A DNA stretch of 64,000 bases from NCBI GenBank assembly GCA_964460785.1, contig CAYWQB010000004.1, positions 62,001-126,000 on the forward strand, given 5' to 3'. This document shows positions 26,431 to 35,163 of the stretch, in pieces. The position numbers and the translations under genes were made by a program. The notes below the pieces were generated by a model. It was not told the DNA's origin, ran no database searches, and saw only the letters and a program-made list of their open reading frames with translations. Each line of letters starts with the position of its first letter. Within the stretch, counting starts at the first letter, position 1. The stretch comes from CAYWQB01 sp964460785. GTDB taxonomy: Bacteria; Chlamydiota; Chlamydiia; Chlamydiales; CAYWQB01.

Positions 26431-26482
26431 CTCAACCCTCCATCGTCGCTTGCTCTGCTTGTACGAAAATACAGCTTTTTTC

Positions 26483-27091
26483 TCAAATCAGAGCTTTACG
26501 TCCAGAAAGAGCCAAAGCGAGTGTGTTGCCATCAACAAACTCTAGACTCGATCCCATGGGGAGGCCAAAAGCTAAGCGACTCACTTTTAAAGGCCCACAC
26601 GTATGTAACTCCTCTTTGAGGAGCAAAGAAGTCGCATCTCCCTCTACAGTAGAATCAATGGCAAGAATGACTTCTTGGATCTGGTAGTCTTCAATTCTTT
26701 TTTTTATTTGTTGAATTCCAAGGTCTTCAGGAGTTACCCCATCAAGAGGAGAGAGTTTACTTCCTAAAACATGATAAAGGCCCCGGTATTCTCCGGTTTC
26801 TTCAAGAAAAAAGACCTCTTTTGCACTTGTTGTAATACAAAGAGAGCCACTTGCCCTTCTTTCTTCTGTGCAAAATGAGCAGCGCTGCCCCTCAACAAGG
26901 CACCCACATTCCGCGCAAGATTGTGCATCTTCTGCTAGTGTTTGCAGTGTTTTTTGAAATCGAGCAAGCTCCTCTTTTGGCCAGGAGAGAAGGTCAAATG
27001 CATAGCGTTCAGCACTTTTTTGGCCCACTCCAGGTAGTTTCTTAAGGGATGCGATCACTTGCGATAGATAGCTTGGGAAATGGTGTTGCAT
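26483..27091 (-). CDS. recR: Recombination protein RecR
   Basis: A 202-residue protein of standard RecR length. It has the N-terminal helix-hairpin-helix segment LKKLPGVGQKSAERYAF, the four-cysteine zinc finger CAECGCLVEGQRCSFC, and a Toprim domain with EVILAIDSTVEGDATSLLL. RecR acts with RecO/RecF in loading RecA on single-strand gaps. In Chlamydia recR also lies next to bamA on one side and fabH on the other; here the autotransporter has been inserted between recR and bamA. Confidence 0.95.
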   Translation of the reverse strand: MQHHFPSYLSQVIASLKKLPGVGQKSAERYAFDLLSWPKEELARFQKTLQTLAEDAQSCAECGCLVEGQRCSFCTEERRASGSLCITTSAKEVFFLEETGEYRGLYHVLGSKLSPLDGVTPEDLGIQQIKKRIEDYQIQEVILAIDSTVEGDATSLLLKEELHTCGPLKVSRLAFGLPMGSSLEFVDGNTLALALSGRKALI

Positions 27092-27315
27092 GATAACCTG
27101 AATAAGGTAGTAAAGAGAAGGAATCCTAGCAGGTTTGTCAATTACGCTCTATATTAAGCACTGCTTTGCTTAATGTAAGACGAAAAGGGGTAAGAAAAAA
27201 TTTATATTTTGAAGAGGAGAGCCCTAAACCTAAGGAAATAGTTAATTTATTTTCATTTATTCTGCTGTTTGTTAAACTTTTCCTTCGTGTTGTATAAATG
27301 TGAGCTAGAAATTTG

Positions 27316-28302
27316 ATGCAAGCTCGAGTGATTGGTACCGGAGCCTACCTCCCTGAAAAAGTTTTAACAAATGCTGATATGGAAAAGCTTGTTGAGACTT
27401 CCGATGAGTGGATCGTCACACGAACAGGGATTCGTGAACGACGCATTGCAAAAGCAGAAGAGGTCGCTTCAGACCTTGGTGCAAAAGCTGCAAAGCAGGC
27501 GATTGACAACGCTAAAGTTGCTGTTGCAGATATTGATTGTATTCTTGTTGCAACCTCAACTCCTGACTATCTATTTCCTTCTACAGCCTGTATGGTCCAG
27601 CAGAAGCTTGGGATTCAAGCTGCTCCAGCTGCAGATATCTTAGCTGCTTGTTCTGGCTTTATCTATGGGCTATCCATGGCAAAGGCCTGGGTCGAAGCAG
27701 GTATGTATAAAAATGTATTGCTTGTTGCTGCAGAAAAGCTCTCTACGATCACAGATTATGAGGATCGCACGACATGTGTGCTATTTGGTGATGGAGCTTG
27801 TTCTGCCGTTGTGTCTGCAGAAGGTAAAGGTCTTGCTATAGAATCTGCTTGTTTAGGAGCAGATGGTGGACAGGGTGATCTAGTCATTCTGCCAGGAGGG
27901 GGGAGCCAAAACCCAGCCTCTGAGGAGATGCTTGCAGAAAGGCTACAGTATATCAAAATGAATGGGCGCGAAGTCTTCCGTCATGCCGTACGTCGCATGG
28001 AGTCTGCTGTGAATCACTGCTTAGACTCTCTAGGACTTTCAGAAAGTGATATTGACTGGCTTGTTCCTCATCAGGCGAATGAACGGATCATCGATGCTAT
28101 GGCGAAAAGATACTCTTTGCCAGCAGAACGCGTTTATAAGACCGTGTCTAAGTATGGTAATACATCAGCTTCTTCTGTGGGTATTGCTCTTCATGAATTG
28201 CTAGAGAATAAGCAAGAGCTTAACCCCAATCATATTATGCTTGTCGCTTTTGGCGGAGGGCTGACCTGGGGTGCTGTATTTTTGAAACAAATCGAGGCAT
28301 AG
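27316..28302 (+). CDS. fabH: 3-oxoacyl-ACP synthase III
   Basis: FabH starts type II fatty-acid synthesis by condensing acetyl-CoA with malonyl-ACP. From the ATG at 27316 (a TTG stands directly before it) the protein has 328 residues. Catalytic Cys112 lies in DILAACSGF; the His and Asn of the triad are in VPHQANERII and SKYGNTSASSVGIAL. It opens a + strand operon fabH-fabD-fabG-acpP with two-base and twelve-base spacing to the next genes, as in Chlamydia. A TATAAA box occurs at about 27294-27299, but it is too close to the start codon for an ordinary leader. Confidence 0.95.
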   Translation: MQARVIGTGAYLPEKVLTNADMEKLVETSDEWIVTRTGIRERRIAKAEEVASDLGAKAAKQAIDNAKVAVADIDCILVATSTPDYLFPSTACMVQQKLGIQAAPAADILAACSGFIYGLSMAKAWVEAGMYKNVLLVAAEKLSTITDYEDRTTCVLFGDGACSAVVSAEGKGLAIESACLGADGGQGDLVILPGGGSQNPASEEMLAERLQYIKMNGREVFRHAVRRMESAVNHCLDSLGLSESDIDWLVPHQANERIIDAMAKRYSLPAERVYKTVSKYGNTSASSVGIALHELLENKQELNPNHIMLVAFGGGLTWGAVFLKQIEA

Positions 28303-28304
28303 CA

Positions 28305-29243
28305 ATGAAAAAAGCTGTTTTGGTTTTCCCTGGACAGGGAGAACAACATGCTGGAATGGGAAAAGAGCTTTACGAAAGCTTTAGTGAAGCACGAGACATT
28401 TTTCAAGAAGCAGATGAGATCTTATCTAGGCCTCTCAGCCAGCTCATGTTTAATGGCTCTTTAGAAGAGCTAACACAGACAAGTAATAGCCAGCCTGCAA
28501 TTTTCGTACATTCTATTGCTGCTTTGCGCGTGTTACAAAAGCAGTTCCCTTCGCTTGAAGTGATGGGGACGGGAGGACATAGCCTAGGGGAGTATGCAGC
28601 AGCAGTTGCCGCGGGTGTTTTTTCTTTTCAAGATGCCCTATCGATGGTGCAAGAAAGAGCGCGCTGTATGGCAAGTGCTTGTACACAAGTACAGGGAAAG
28701 ATGGCAGCAGTGCTGGGGCTTTCTGATGAGAAGATTCATGAACTGCAAGAAGAAGTTGCTATGCCAAAAGATCTATGGGTAGCAAACTACAACTGCCCTG
28801 GACAGGTCGTGCTTTCTGGCACAGAAAAAGGGATTGCAAAAGCTGTAGAAATAGCAAAAAAGCTCGGAGCAAAGCGCGCATTGCCTTTGCAAGTGCAAGG
28901 AGCTTTTCATAGTGGCCTGATGCAACCTGCTGAAGAGGCATATGCTCCTACGGTCCTAGCTTCAAATCCAGTAAACCCCCAATGCCTTTTTGTGATGAAT
29001 GTGGTTGGAAAGGCTGTGGCAAATGAAGATGAAATCAAAAGCAACCTGGTTAAGCAAATTACTCATTCAGTTCGCTGGGTGGAGTGTGTGCGCTCTTTAG
29101 CGACTGCACAGCCTGACTTGTTTATTGAAGTAGGGCCAGGAAAAACTCTATCAGGACTCCACCGACGTATAGAGCCAAGTTTTGCGATTGAACGCTTAGG
29201 ATTACCAAGTAATCTAGATCAACTAGGAGCCCATCTAGGGTAA
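28305..29243 (+). CDS. fabD: Malonyl-CoA:ACP transacylase
   Basis: A 312-residue FabD that transfers malonyl from CoA to ACP. The N-terminal FPGQGEQHAGMGKEL motif, the nucleophile elbow GHSLGEY with Ser93, and the catalytic His in GAFHSGLM are present; the last part, FIEVGPGKTLSGL, is the usual FabD end. It starts two bases after the fabH stop, so translation is probably coupled. Confidence 0.95.
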   Translation: MKKAVLVFPGQGEQHAGMGKELYESFSEARDIFQEADEILSRPLSQLMFNGSLEELTQTSNSQPAIFVHSIAALRVLQKQFPSLEVMGTGGHSLGEYAAAVAAGVFSFQDALSMVQERARCMASACTQVQGKMAAVLGLSDEKIHELQEEVAMPKDLWVANYNCPGQVVLSGTEKGIAKAVEIAKKLGAKRALPLQVQGAFHSGLMQPAEEAYAPTVLASNPVNPQCLFVMNVVGKAVANEDEIKSNLVKQITHSVRWVECVRSLATAQPDLFIEVGPGKTLSGLHRRIEPSFAIERLGLPSNLDQLGAHLG

Positions 29244-29255
29244 AGGAAAGCTGAA

Positions 29256-29999
29256 ATGGATCATTTGTTAAAAGAAAAGGTCTGCGTAATTTCTGGTGGA
29301 ACTGCGGGAATCGGGAAAAGTATAGCTGAAAGCTTCTTGGCACAAGGAGCAAAAGTAGCGATCCTTGGCTCAAACTCGGAAAGAGGAGCTAAGGCAAAAG
29401 AAGAGCTTGCAAAGCATGGAGAAGTCTCTTTTTTTCAAGTGGATGTCTCACAGAAGAAAGCTTGTGAAGAGGTCTTGGCTGAAGTAGAAAAAACTTTAGG
29501 TCCCGTTGATGTATTAGTGAATAATGCAGGTGTTGTTCGGGATGGGTTGTTTATTCGTATGAAAGAGGAAGATTGGGATCGCGTCATAGATGTGAACCTA
29601 AAATCCATTTATAACCTTACCCAGCCTTTGTGTCGCTCAATGATGAAGCGACGTACAGGAGCTATAATCAATATTAGCTCTGTTGTTGGATTGACAGGAA
29701 ATGCTGGCCAAGTCAATTATGCAGCGTCCAAAGCAGGAATTATTGGAGCAACGAAGTCACTTGCAAAAGAACTCGCTACGCGAGGAGTGCGAGTAAACTG
29801 TATTGCTCCTGGCTTTATAAAAACCAGTATGACAGATGCCCTGACAGATAACCAGAAAGAGGCAATCAAAAGCTCTATTCCAATGGGACGCATTGGTGAT
29901 GCTGGCGAGCTAGCAAATGTTGCACTTTTCTTGGCTAGTGATCTGTCCAGCTATATAACAGGTCAAGTTATTACCGCTGATGGCGGAATGGTGATGTAG
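29256..29999 (+). CDS. fabG: 3-oxoacyl-ACP reductase
   Basis: A 247-residue short-chain dehydrogenase that reduces 3-oxoacyl-ACP with NADPH. The cofactor motif is GGTAGIGKSIAESF, NNAG follows (DVLVNNAGVVRDG), and the catalytic Ser-Tyr-Lys set is in NISSVVGLTGNAGQVNYAAS and YAASK. The C-terminal SYITGQVITADGGMVM is typical of FabG. AAAGGAAAG provides a ribosome site in the 12-base gap after fabD. Confidence 0.95.
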   Translation: MDHLLKEKVCVISGGTAGIGKSIAESFLAQGAKVAILGSNSERGAKAKEELAKHGEVSFFQVDVSQKKACEEVLAEVEKTLGPVDVLVNNAGVVRDGLFIRMKEEDWDRVIDVNLKSIYNLTQPLCRSMMKRRTGAIINISSVVGLTGNAGQVNYAASKAGIIGATKSLAKELATRGVRVNCIAPGFIKTSMTDALTDNQKEAIKSSIPMGRIGDAGELANVALFLASDLSSYITGQVITADGGMVM

Positions 30000-30034
30000 T
30001 AGACAATTAATAAACCAGTAAAAGGAAAAAAAAC

Positions 30035-30268
30035 ATGTCCATTGAAAAAGAAGTTATCGATATCGTTGTAGAGCAGCTAGGTGTAGACGAGGGAGAAGTT
30101 AGCCCTGAGAAGTCTTTCATCGAAGATTTAAATGCAGACTCTTTAGACCTTACTGAGCTTATCATGACTTTTGAAGAGCGCTTTGGTTTTGAAATCTCTG
30201 AAGAAGATGCTGCAAAGCTAAAGACTGTTCAAGATGTGATTACTTACATCAATGAGCACAAAGAGTAA
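30035..30268 (+). CDS. acpP: Acyl carrier protein
   Basis: A 77-residue acidic protein with the phosphopantetheine attachment site Ser36 in DLNADSLDLTELIM. It carries growing acyl chains for the Fab enzymes upstream and donates them to LpxD. AGGAAAAAAAAC precedes the ATG. It is the last gene of the fab operon and is followed by a strong terminator. The AcpS enzyme that activates it is encoded at 35928-36338. Confidence 0.95.
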   Translation: MSIEKEVIDIVVEQLGVDEGEVSPEKSFIEDLNADSLDLTELIMTFEERFGFEISEEDAAKLKTVQDVITYINEHKE

Positions 30269-30291
30269 TTAGTAGCCCTTTTGCTAATTGC

Positions 30292-30337
30292 AAAAAAGCC
30301 AGCAAGGAGAACAAGGCTCTCTTTGCTGGCTTTTTTT
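30292..30337 (+). terminator. Strong rho-independent terminator, probably bidirectional
   Basis: GCCAGCAAGGAGA (30298-30310) pairs with TCTCTTTGCTGGC (30318-30330), 13 bp with one G-U pair and a seven-base loop, flanked by six A on the left and seven T on the right. It ends the fabH-acpP operon, and its right edge touches the stop of the convergent gene 30336-30800, which it can also serve. Confidence 0.92.
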
Positions 30338-30800
30338 ATAGGCCAAATAAGCTGGCCTTATAAGTATGAGGTTTGGCTGTGCGGATGATTGCTTGGTAAT
30401 CATGAAGAACCCGCTGATACTTTTCCTGAATTTCTTGGGTTTTATAGTGAAACACTTCAAATTCAGGGTCGTGGTTTAACAAATGCTCATACAGAGAGAA
30501 ACTATTGGCTAGGGGAGACCCTTGCAGTCGTTGCTTATAGCTACTACTACCTCCAGGAAAAAGTAGCTTGCCAAACTTTGGGTACTGAGCAACGAGCTCT
30601 TCTAAGTCTTTTTCTAATTGCTGCAACACCTGCTTTGTATCTTTTGAAAGCTCAATGAGATCTTTCTCTTCATCATGGAGAGAAAAATTTGCAGCTGCAT
30701 TGCCAGTTGCTACGATCTCCTCATCTCCCTTTTCCTTGAAAATTTTAGAGGGATTCCTATGAGGGAAATTTGAGTTTTTCGCTGATGAAATGATATCCAT
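30336..30800 (-). CDS. Hypothetical coiled-coil protein
   Basis: A 154-residue protein without signal peptide or membrane segment and with no family I recognise. The centre is strongly helical with heptad-like leucines (SKDTKQVLQQLEKDLEELV), and the C-terminal half also looks helical. A Ser/Asn-rich N-terminus is compatible with, but not proof of, type III secretion. It lies between acpP and the cNMP-binding gene, where Chlamydia has no gene as far as I recall. Confidence 0.65.
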   Translation of the reverse strand: MDIISSAKNSNFPHRNPSKIFKEKGDEEIVATGNAAANFSLHDEEKDLIELSKDTKQVLQQLEKDLEELVAQYPKFGKLLFPGGSSSYKQRLQGSPLANSFSLYEHLLNHDPEFEVFHYKTQEIQEKYQRVLHDYQAIIRTAKPHTYKASLFGL

Positions 30801-30859
30801 GGTATTACACCCTAGTCCTATTCACTGAGGTGATACGCAAGGAGTGTGCCAAATGGCTC

Positions 30860-31297
30860 TTAAGAGGGGAGTTTTTTTACAGGAAAATTTCTACAAACCG
30901 TTTGCCTGGCGTAGAGGGACAGTAGGTTAAGGGCTGCACGCGGGCTTTCATTTAGAATCAAAAAAAGTTGAGCGCGAGAGAGAACAAGAAATAAAGAGTT
31001 ACACTTGCAAAGAGCGGTATATCCTCTTGGGGACTCATTTAACAAAGACTCATCACCAAAAAAAGTTGCCGGTGTCCTTAGAGAAATCGCTCCTTCTTGA
31101 CTCTTTAATTCTACTTCCCCCTTGATAAGGAAATATAGGTGGTTTGCATTTTGTCCCGCAGAGAATAGCTCTTTCCCTTTTGGGGTTTCCACTTCATCAA
31201 CTTTTTCTGCTAGCGCTAATAATAGGTCTAAGTCTAGGTCATGAAACAGTTGGGTTTTTTTCAGGAAAAAGGCTTTTTCTATTAGGCTAAGTACCAT
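30860..31297 (-). CDS. Cyclic-nucleotide-binding-domain protein (CT235-like)
   Basis: The start is placed at the ATG at 31297, two bases after the stop of the upstream gene; an in-frame ATG at 31351 would overlap that gene by 52 bases. The 145-residue product is a single cNMP-binding domain: FHDLDLDLLLALAEKVDEV, then a GEVELKSQEG-type strand and the segment PATFFGDESLLNESPRG, which matches the phosphate-binding cassette position (usually GE-x-A, here GDESLL). There is no attached DNA-binding or enzymatic domain. The same gene pair (CT235 beside CT234) is found in Chlamydia. It probably senses a nucleotide for the transporter protein, an inference from coupling. Confidence 0.85.
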   Translation of the reverse strand: MVLSLIEKAFFLKKTQLFHDLDLDLLLALAEKVDEVETPKGKELFSAGQNANHLYFLIKGEVELKSQEGAISLRTPATFFGDESLLNESPRGYTALCKCNSLFLVLSRAQLFLILNESPRAALNLLSLYARQTVCRNFPVKKLPS

Positions 31298-31299
31298 GG

Positions 31300-34065
31300 T
31301 CACACCGTTAGTTCGGGCTGGAGAGTGATAGATGAGCTTTCCTCTCTGCAATACGAAAGCTTTTCTAAGGAAGAGTTTGGGGATTCTTTTTCCTGCACCT
31401 TAGTGGCTATAATTCGGTCAATCACAAAGGGAGAATCAGAGAGCCGCTGGATAACTTCTTGGATAGACAAGTGCATAAAGCCCTTACGATTAAAGGCTAC
31501 TTTTAGGTTTTCTTGAGGTCCATCATCAATTAAAGGGAGAAGAGCACGAAACAGTTTGCGGTTCGTAATTTTCTCAAGAGTTTCAAGGGCATTGCTATGG
31601 ATTTTGTGGTTATTGCTATGAATAGATCGAGAGAGCGTTTCAGTGTCAGAGACTTGTCCCATCACTCCAATAATTTGTACGATAAAGTCTAAGTGGCTTT
31701 CGTAGTGGGCAACTAGAATCTCTTTTAGTGGAAGAAGGTCACTATCAGACTCTTTATCCATTAGTTCCCTGGCGTGATAGATATAAAAGTATGCTTGCTC
31801 TAGGTCTTGCCAAAGAGAGGGAATGACTCTTTTATTGAGTTTCACAGGATCTAGTCTACCTAAAACTTTGCCTGCCATCACACGCAGGCGAGCAGGGAAG
31901 TGAGAGTCAATCGTCAGCTCAAGAAGAGGCGAGGCTGCATCTTGTCCCATCTCATAGATAATTTGCTCAATAAGTCGCTTCTCTCTTGGCAAGAAGTGAT
32001 AACTGACCTGTAACAAGTCTCGGATTTGTGAGGGGGTGGCAAATCTTCTTAGTACTTGAAGGATCGCTTCTCTAACATCAGGAGAGCGGATAGATGGGAG
32101 GTGAGAGAGTAAGACCTCTGCTTGCTTTGCCTCTTCTTGCTGCAAGCTTGTTGCATAGGCAAGCAGAGACTCTTGGCAAACGACAGAGGAAGGGTGGTTG
32201 AAGAAGGAGGGAAGCCGTCGAAGGGCCTCCTCTTGACTGTAACTAGCTAAGATCTTGATTCCTTGGCAGACTTCACGGTCTTGTTCAGAAGTAAGGAGAC
32301 GATCTAAAGCTTGCAGAGCCTCCTCTTGTTTAGAAGGGATCTCTAATAAAGTCGAAAGGCCTGCACAGTGAAAAGTTAGAGACTGGCTAGTAAAAGCATT
32401 TAATGCCCAGCGATAGGGGAGAGCTTGCTGTTTTGCTAAGTATGAATAAGCAATGCGAACTAAAGAAGGGTGTAGGGGCGTGCGTCCCCAAGAAAGCATG
32501 AGGTCAATCACCTTTTTATGAGAGGAAAAACGGCTTTCAGCAAGGAGCTCAATCGCTTTAATTCTTGTACGGATGCTGAAATGCCTTAGCTGATTGACTA
32601 AATGAGGTAGAATGCGGCTATCTTCAAAGTCTAACAGGGCGCGAAAAGCAAAAATCTGCGCTTCGCTATCTCTTGTTCTTAGTAGGCATAAAAAATGAAA
32701 GTAAGCAGTACGGCGATCCTTTGTTGAAAGGCTTTGTAGCCACTCTTTGCTACTTTTACGAAAGTTAAATGCTTCTTGCGATAGGTTATAAAGAATCGCT
32801 GATTTATACCAATGACGCATAAATAGAATAAGACCGACAAGAGCGATCGATAGAGCAAACCCAACATAGATAGGCAAGTTGGGAATGGCGTTGTTTTGTA
32901 GACCTAGTAGAAGTAGGCCACAAAGTAGCATACCCAGAGGCTCGAAAAAGCAGTCAACAAAAACACGGGTGACCTTTTTGCACTTTGAAGGCACAGCATT
33001 TACAATGACATTAAATGTGTTTTCATCGAGAGAAAACCAAAGGCCTTCCACCGCTAAAAGGCCTAACAGGCCAAAGATAAATAAGCTGGAAACAGACCAC
33101 CCAAGGTAAAGAACCACAAAAACAGAAGGCGTGACTAGTAAGAGGTTATAAACACCCACCCATCGAGCAAGCCGGCTGTAAAAAAGAGAGCCAAAAACCA
33201 TGTTCCCGACAGCGACCCAAAAGGTACATGACCCAAGGAATGTGGTTAGGTCACCTTCAGAAAAGCCTTTAGCTCGATAAAAGCGCTCAAACGAGTCCAT
33301 ATAGCCATAGGTGGCCAGGATAAGTAACACTTGAGAAATCAAAAAAGAAGAAAGGAAAAACAGTGTGAAAGGAGAGCGGATAATCTCTACAAGGCTTTGT
33401 CGAATATTTCTTGGGCAGCTCTCTTCTTGAGCATCATAGTGGTGCTCGGAGGGTGTCGAAGCGATAAAAAAGCGTGTAGAAAGTAGAAGAATTGCAGCAG
33501 CCACTTGTGAAATGAGAATAATGCTGTAGATACCCTTAGCTCCGATCAGAGGCAGCGTTTCACTGATTAGTGCTCCACCACATGCTGTGCCCAGTAGGAT
33601 TGCAGAGTTGAAAAAGCAATAAACTCTTTTGGCATCCTGCATATCGTAGTACTCATCCACATAGTTCCAGTAACAAAGAGTAAAGCCAATAAAGAGAAGG
33701 TCGGTGAGCACTTTGAAGCTAAATGTGAATACTTCGCTTTTTTGTAGAGAAGCATCACCAAAAAGAATCAATCCTAGGTAAATGACCACACAAGCAGCCA
33801 GAAACATAAAAAAGATCAGAGATGTTTTTAGGCAGTTGAATGTTTTAAGGAGTAAAAAAGAGAGAAGAGCCATGCCGATGCCAGAGTAGACATAGGTATA
33901 CGCAAGGCGGTCTGCGCCGAGGATCTCAAGAAAGGTTCCTTCAGAAAGAGTCGCTGCACATGAAACTCCGAGGGCACCTAAAAAAGCCATCAAAGAAAAG
34001 AAAAGAGCGGCTTTTCCTTCACCAGGGTAAATATTTAGAAGCTGCAAGACTTTTTTTGTTACCAT
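31300..34065 (-). CDS. Multi-pass transporter-like protein with C-terminal HEAT-like repeats (CT234-like)
   Basis: The start is set at the ATG at 34065 (MVTKKVLQLLNIYPGEG); reading further upstream would run antisense into trxB. The 921-residue product has about 12 membrane helices in its first 430 residues, in a pattern like the ATP/ADP antiporter or MFS families, with ENTFNVIVNAVPSKCKKVTRVFVD resembling the loop of the nucleotide transporters in two parts. Residues from about 470 on consist of helical HEAT-like repeats. Substrate unknown. The cNMP-binding protein is coupled downstream. It matches the CT234 position in Chlamydia. Confidence 0.88.
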   Translation of the reverse strand: MVTKKVLQLLNIYPGEGKAALFFSLMAFLGALGVSCAATLSEGTFLEILGADRLAYTYVYSGIGMALLSFLLLKTFNCLKTSLIFFMFLAACVVIYLGLILFGDASLQKSEVFTFSFKVLTDLLFIGFTLCYWNYVDEYYDMQDAKRVYCFFNSAILLGTACGGALISETLPLIGAKGIYSIILISQVAAAILLLSTRFFIASTPSEHHYDAQEESCPRNIRQSLVEIIRSPFTLFFLSSFLISQVLLILATYGYMDSFERFYRAKGFSEGDLTTFLGSCTFWVAVGNMVFGSLFYSRLARWVGVYNLLLVTPSVFVVLYLGWSVSSLFIFGLLGLLAVEGLWFSLDENTFNVIVNAVPSKCKKVTRVFVDCFFEPLGMLLCGLLLLGLQNNAIPNLPIYVGFALSIALVGLILFMRHWYKSAILYNLSQEAFNFRKSSKEWLQSLSTKDRRTAYFHFLCLLRTRDSEAQIFAFRALLDFEDSRILPHLVNQLRHFSIRTRIKAIELLAESRFSSHKKVIDLMLSWGRTPLHPSLVRIAYSYLAKQQALPYRWALNAFTSQSLTFHCAGLSTLLEIPSKQEEALQALDRLLTSEQDREVCQGIKILASYSQEEALRRLPSFFNHPSSVVCQESLLAYATSLQQEEAKQAEVLLSHLPSIRSPDVREAILQVLRRFATPSQIRDLLQVSYHFLPREKRLIEQIIYEMGQDAASPLLELTIDSHFPARLRVMAGKVLGRLDPVKLNKRVIPSLWQDLEQAYFYIYHARELMDKESDSDLLPLKEILVAHYESHLDFIVQIIGVMGQVSDTETLSRSIHSNNHKIHSNALETLEKITNRKLFRALLPLIDDGPQENLKVAFNRKGFMHLSIQEVIQRLSDSPFVIDRIIATKVQEKESPNSSLEKLSYCREESSSITLQPELTV

Positions 34066-34215
34066 GGCAAAAAAACAACTCAATTTGCAGATTAACAGAA
34101 GTATTGTACAACATAGTAATGATTTTATTCCATAAAATAAGTAGAGGTAAACCCTTGTAAAAAAAAGTGTTAAAGTTGTAAAAGGCTGCTTCGACTGCTT
34201 AAATGAGAGTGTGTA

Positions 34216-35163
34216 ATGGAAAAGCGCGACCTTGTGATCATTGGTTCTGGCCCTGCAGGCTATACTGCTGCAATTTATGCGGCGCGAGCAAACCTTCAAC
34301 CCTTGGTTTTTGAAGGGTTCATGCAAGGAGGAGTGCCCGGAGGGCAGCTCATGACAACCACAGAAGTAGAGAATTTCCCTGGTTTTCCTGAAGGAATCAC
34401 AGGCCCTGAGTTGATGGAGCATTTGAAAAAACAAGCCAAACGGTTTGGCGCAGAGTGCATCAGCGAAGATGTCAAAAATGTAGACTTGAGTAAACAGCTA
34501 TTCACCATTGAAAGCTCTAAACATCAGATAGAAGCACGCTCTCTGATTATAGCTACCGGAGCAACGGCAAAACGTCTAGATATTCCCGGAGCTCGTGATG
34601 GAGAGTTTTGGCAAAAGGGAGTCACAGCTTGTGCGGTCTGCGATGGAGCCATGCCAATTTTCAGAAACAAAGACCTCTATGTTGTTGGTGGAGGAGACTC
34701 TGCTGTAGAAGAGGCTATTTTTCTAACTAAGTATGCAAGTCATGTCTATATGGTGCACCGTAGAGACACCCTCCGCGCATCAAAAATCATGGCTAAGAGA
34801 GCTCTAGAACATCCCAAGCTAACCGTCTTATGGAATGCTCAGGTTAAAGAGGTCAAAGGGGACCATGTGGTTGGCTCCGTAGTCATTGAAAATGTAGAAA
34901 CAGGTGCGCTAGAAGAGCGAGAAGCGGGGGGATTGTTTTTTGCAATCGGTCATACTCCGAATACCTCCTTTTTAAATGGGCAGGTTGCACTGCATGACAA
35001 CGGGTACATCAAAGTGCAGCCAGGAAGGACAACCACAAGTATCCCTGGAGTTTTTGCAGCGGGTGATGTATTCGATTATACTTATAGGCAAGCTGTAACA
35101 GCAGCCGGTTCTGGTTGCATGGCTGCTTTGGATGCTGAACGATGGTTAGCGGAGCAAGAATGA
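34216..35163 (+). CDS. trxB: Thioredoxin reductase
   Basis: A 315-residue flavoprotein passing electrons from NADPH to thioredoxin. It has the FAD motif IIGSGPAGYTAAIYAAR, the redox-active pair Cys139 and Cys142 (CAVC), the NADPH motif VVGGGDSAVEEAIFL and the end motif VFAAGDVFDYTYRQAVTAAG. Length is standard. It is divergent from the transporter gene with 150 bases between. The following outer-membrane gene overlaps its stop codon. Confidence 0.95.
   Translation: MEKRDLVIIGSGPAGYTAAIYAARANLQPLVFEGFMQGGVPGGQLMTTTEVENFPGFPEGITGPELMEHLKKQAKRFGAECISEDVKNVDLSKQLFTIESSKHQIEARSLIIATGATAKRLDIPGARDGEFWQKGVTACAVCDGAMPIFRNKDLYVVGGGDSAVEEAIFLTKYASHVYMVHRRDTLRASKIMAKRALEHPKLTVLWNAQVKEVKGDHVVGSVVIENVETGALEEREAGGLFFAIGHTPNTSFLNGQVALHDNGYIKVQPGRTTTSIPGVFAAGDVFDYTYRQAVTAAGSGCMAALDAERWLAEQE

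Noticed and set aside
34066..34434. Upstream extension of the transporter-HEAT reading frame
   Set aside because: It crosses the intergenic region and runs antisense into the well-supported trxB gene; the ATG at 34065 starts a sequence that looks like the true N-terminus.
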